Shown here: piece after piece, positions 62,044-64,000 of the stretch
Layout: each line of letters starts with the position of its first letter
Numbering within the stretch: position 1 is the stretch's first letter
Assembly (NCBI GenBank): GCA_964370735.1
Contig: CAYJLC010000005.1
Span: 12,857-76,856 of the forward strand
Direction: 5' to 3'
Length of the DNA: 64,000 nucleotides
Origin: CAYJLC01 sp964370735
GTDB lineage: Bacteria; Bacillota; Clostridia; Oscillospirales; Butyricicoccaceae
Translations under genes and position numbers: made by a program
Notes under the pieces: generated by a model
The model's input: only the letters and a program-made list of their open reading frames with translations
What the model was told of the DNA's origin: nothing
Databases searched by the model: none

Positions 62044-62748
62044 GTGTGCGATGTTTTAACCCTAATAAAAAAGGCACAAGATGGCGATATAAAGGCATCT
62101 GAAACGATTATAGAGCAAAATTCAGGACTTATTTGGAGTATAGTTAAAAGATATTCTGGCAGAGGCATTGATGTAGAAGATTTATATCAACTAGGGGCTT
62201 TAGGGCTTATTAAGGCGATAAATAATTTTGATTTAGATTATGGAACTCAATTTTCGACGTATGCTGTGCCGAAGATATCTGGCGAAATACGAAGGTTTTT
62301 GCGCGACGATGGAATGATAAAGGTTAGCCGAAGTATTAAAGATATGGCGTATAAGATTTTAAAGGCTCGCGAGGAGCTTGAAAACATTCTAGGTTATGAG
62401 CCGAAAGTGTCAGAAATAGCACTTTATACCGGTTTTGACATTGCAGAAATTGCAACTTGCGAGAGTGCTATGAGTTCGACAGATTCATTGCAACGAGAAG
62501 TGACAGCCGACGGATTAACACTTGAAACGACATTAGGCGATAATGGAATTGAAGAAGATATCACGCTAAATGTCACGATTAAAGAGGCTATAAAAAAATT
62601 GCCTGACCGAGATGCAGAAGTAATTTATCTTAGGTATTTTAAAGGATTTACTCAAGATAAAATTTCAAAAATCATGGGAATTTCTCAAGTGCAAGTATCA
62701 CGAGTAGAGAAAAAAGCATTAATCCAATTAAGGCAGATAATAACATAA
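62044..62748 (+). CDS. sigF: RNA polymerase sigma-F
   Basis: 234 residues. Start is GTG 62044, 7 bases after AGGAGG; the ATG at 62042 is out of frame and closes at once. Region 2 has GLIWSIVKRYSGRGIDVEDLYQLGALGLIKAI and FSTYAVPKISGEIRRFLRDDG. Region 3 has SVEI-like EPKVSEIALYTGFD. Region 4 has LPDRDAEVIYLRYFKGFTQDKISKIMGISQVQVSRVEK. It directs early forespore transcription. Confidence 0.97.
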   Translation: MCDVLTLIKKAQDGDIKASETIIEQNSGLIWSIVKRYSGRGIDVEDLYQLGALGLIKAINNFDLDYGTQFSTYAVPKISGEIRRFLRDDGMIKVSRSIKDMAYKILKAREELENILGYEPKVSEIALYTGFDIAEIATCESAMSSTDSLQREVTADGLTLETTLGDNGIEEDITLNVTIKEAIKKLPDRDAEVIYLRYFKGFTQDKISKIMGISQVQVSRVEKKALIQLRQIIT

Positions 62749-62781
62749 ATAGGGCTGTTTTTATGCGACAGCCCTATTTTT
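62748..62781 (+). terminator. Terminator of the spoIIA operon
   Basis: AATAGGGCTGT and ACAGCCCTATT pair around a 9-base loop, then T. Confidence 0.93.
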
Positions 62782-62787
62782 ACGCGT

Positions 62788-62818
62788 AAAAAAATCCTCT
62801 ACATAAGAGGATTTTTTT
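62788..62818. terminator. Bidirectional terminator, mainly for the surface protein gene
   Basis: AAAAATCCTCT and AGAGGATTTTT pair around ACATA, with A and T runs. Confidence 0.9.
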
Positions 62819-62832
62819 GTAGGGATTTTATA

Positions 62833-64000
62833 TTAAGATTTTCTTTTTTTAGTAAATACTAAAGCAGATGCAAGTAAAACTAAGATTAAAGCAAATCCAG
62901 CATAAAGCATTAAATTATTTTCATCACTAGTTTGTGGAGTTGCGCCTAGTGGTGTTTCTTCTTCTTCGATATCAACAGTAGTGTCAACAACAGTTTCAAC
63001 AGTTCCTAGAGGAATTTCACTTTCTGTGATAGTAACATCTGGAGTGTTGTCAGTGTTTACATCTGGAGTAGAAGTTAATGGTACATTACCATCTTCGATA
63101 GTAGTATCGTTTTCGCTACCATTGTCTGTTCCGCCAGTGTCACCACCACCAGTGTTTCCATTATTGTTACCACCAGTGCTTCCGCCACCTGTTGTAGCTA
63201 CTTTTTCGTTAGTCACGAAGTAATGTATGATATTATCAGGATTTGATGAAGGTGTAACGAAAGTAAAGCTATTGTCTTGAACACCGTCAGTGTCCTTATT
63301 GTTTACAGAGTGGATTGCAGTACCATGGTATAACACAGCAGAATTAATATCATAACCAGTGTGAGAAACTTCTACTAATTTGTAAGTAGTGTTTGGCTCT
63401 AAATCAGTAAAGATAAATTGACCGTTAACAGTAGTTTTCAAAGCGTCAGCAATGAAATCGCCATTTTCGTCATAAAGTTTGAATACAACATCGCTGTCTG
63501 CAAGACCAGCAGTACCATCATTAAGAATAGTGCCTTCTGGAGAAGTTTCAGCGTCTAAGATAGTTACAGTGATGCTTAATTTTTCTTCTACAACAGGAGG
63601 AGTAACAGTTTTGTCGTTAGTTACGAAATATTCTACGATGTCACCAGCACCACTACCTTGGAAAACAAAAGTAAGGCTATTGTCTTGAACACCATCAGTA
63701 TCTTTTAGGTTTACAGAGTGGATTGCAGTGCCTTGGTATAACATAGCAGAGTTAATGTCATAACCAGTGTGAGAAACTTCTACTAATTTGTAAGTGTTTC
63801 CTGGGATTAAATCTGTAAAGATAAAACGACCGTCAACAGTAGTTTTTACAGCAGTTTCAATGAAATCGCCATTTTCGTCGTAAAGTTCGAATACAACGTC
63901 GCTGTTTTCAACACGAACAGTATCACTGTTAAGAGTAGTGCCTTCTGGAGAAGTTTCAGCGTCTAAGATAGAAAGGAACATATCTAATGTTTCTACTGGC
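62833..64000 (-). CDS. Cna-B/SpaA-type surface protein, C-terminal part (N-terminus off the window)
   Basis: At least 388 residues. The frame stays open to base 64000, so the start lies beyond. Two near-identical repeats of about 125-130 residues are seen (LDAETSPEG...DVVFxLYDENGDFI...KTTVxGxFIFTDL...TYKLVEVSHTGYDIN...YFVTN), of the Cna-B/SdrD-like prealbumin type that builds stalks. A Gly/Asn-rich linker (GGGSTGGNNNGNTGGGD) and acidic segments (EDGNVPL, ESEIPLG) follow. The tail is PLGATPQTSD, a hydrophobic helix, then KKRKS. This closely matches the adhesin tail at 40533 and suggests a shared non-LPXTG anchoring signal. Confidence 0.9.
   Translation of the reverse strand, partial: PVETLDMFLSILDAETSPEGTTLNSDTVRVENSDVVFELYDENGDFIETAVKTTVDGRFIFTDLIPGNTYKLVEVSHTGYDINSAMLYQGTAIHSVNLKDTDGVQDNSLTFVFQGSGAGDIVEYFVTNDKTVTPPVVEEKLSITVTILDAETSPEGTILNDGTAGLADSDVVFKLYDENGDFIADALKTTVNGQFIFTDLEPNTTYKLVEVSHTGYDINSAVLYHGTAIHSVNNKDTDGVQDNSFTFVTPSSNPDNIIHYFVTNEKVATTGGGSTGGNNNGNTGGGDTGGTDNGSENDTTIEDGNVPLTSTPDVNTDNTPDVTITESEIPLGTVETVVDTTVDIEEEETPLGATPQTSDENNLMLYAGFALILVLLASALVFTKKRKS

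Noticed and set aside
1..64000. tRNA, rRNA, tmRNA, RNase P RNA or CRISPR arrays
   Set aside because: Reading both strands I saw no T-loop-bearing cloverleaf, no rRNA-like stretch and no regularly spaced 25-40 bp repeats. A small RNA could still be missed by eye.

Overview
This 64 kb window comes from a low-GC, endospore-forming Clostridia-type bacterium. The evidence is the AT-rich sequence, spo0A, spoIIAA-spoIIAB-sigF, a split sigK, the spoVB/yabP/yabQ cluster, S-layer homology (SLH) proteins and a T-box leader. A surface sialidase with a sugar ABC transporter suggests a host-associated (gut or mucosal) life. The window starts inside dnaA and carries a perfect ParB parS site (46254-46269), so it is probably origin-proximal. 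Species cannot be named from the sequence alone. 

Layout. 1-1800: dnaA (partial, minus strand) and two small unknown genes. 1794-5845: a T-box leader, two small genes, a duplicated ~220 bp leader segment, then valS. 5955-10750: folC, spo0A with several Spo0A boxes upstream, and rnr. 10780-14909: a MurE-like ligase, an Asp/Glu racemase and an AslFm-like ATP-grasp ligase (a peptidoglycan peptide set), then rpmB. 15171-19507: hprK-PHP-murB-rapZ-whiA. 19554-25753: tatD-metG, two related membrane proteins, an acyltransferase-like membrane protein and ychF. 

25912-43171 is the most striking region. The 5' half of sigK (25912-26250) and its 3' half (42803-43171) are separated by a 16,582 bp skin-like element. 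The element is bounded by the 14 bp direct repeat ATAGAAAATGAAAT, and a large serine recombinase lies against the 3' half. Exact excision at the repeat would restore an in-frame 225-codon sigma-K gene. The cargo is not phage-like. It is a YhcH-family protein, a CUT1 sugar ABC transporter, an RpiR/SIS regulator, an SLH-anchored sialidase and a 1590-residue von Willebrand/repeat adhesin. By analogy with known skin elements, the mother cell would discard this host-glycan module during sporulation while the spore keeps it. 

43453-48730: an unknown membrane-anchored protein, an SLH protein, a dispersed repeat, parS, a lone fumarase alpha subunit, an amidohydrolase and an S1 protein. 48795-52571: the conserved divIC-yabQ-yabP-rqcP-hup-mazG-spoVB cluster. 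52613-61030: an amidohydrolase/deaminase, a zinc-ribbon protein, hemZ, an MBL hydrolase, dtd, relA and recJ. 61285-62748: the spoIIA operon. The window ends in a partial Cna-B-repeat surface protein with an unusual sorting-like tail. Several families of short dispersed repeats occur between genes, and one has been absorbed into the recombinase reading frame.
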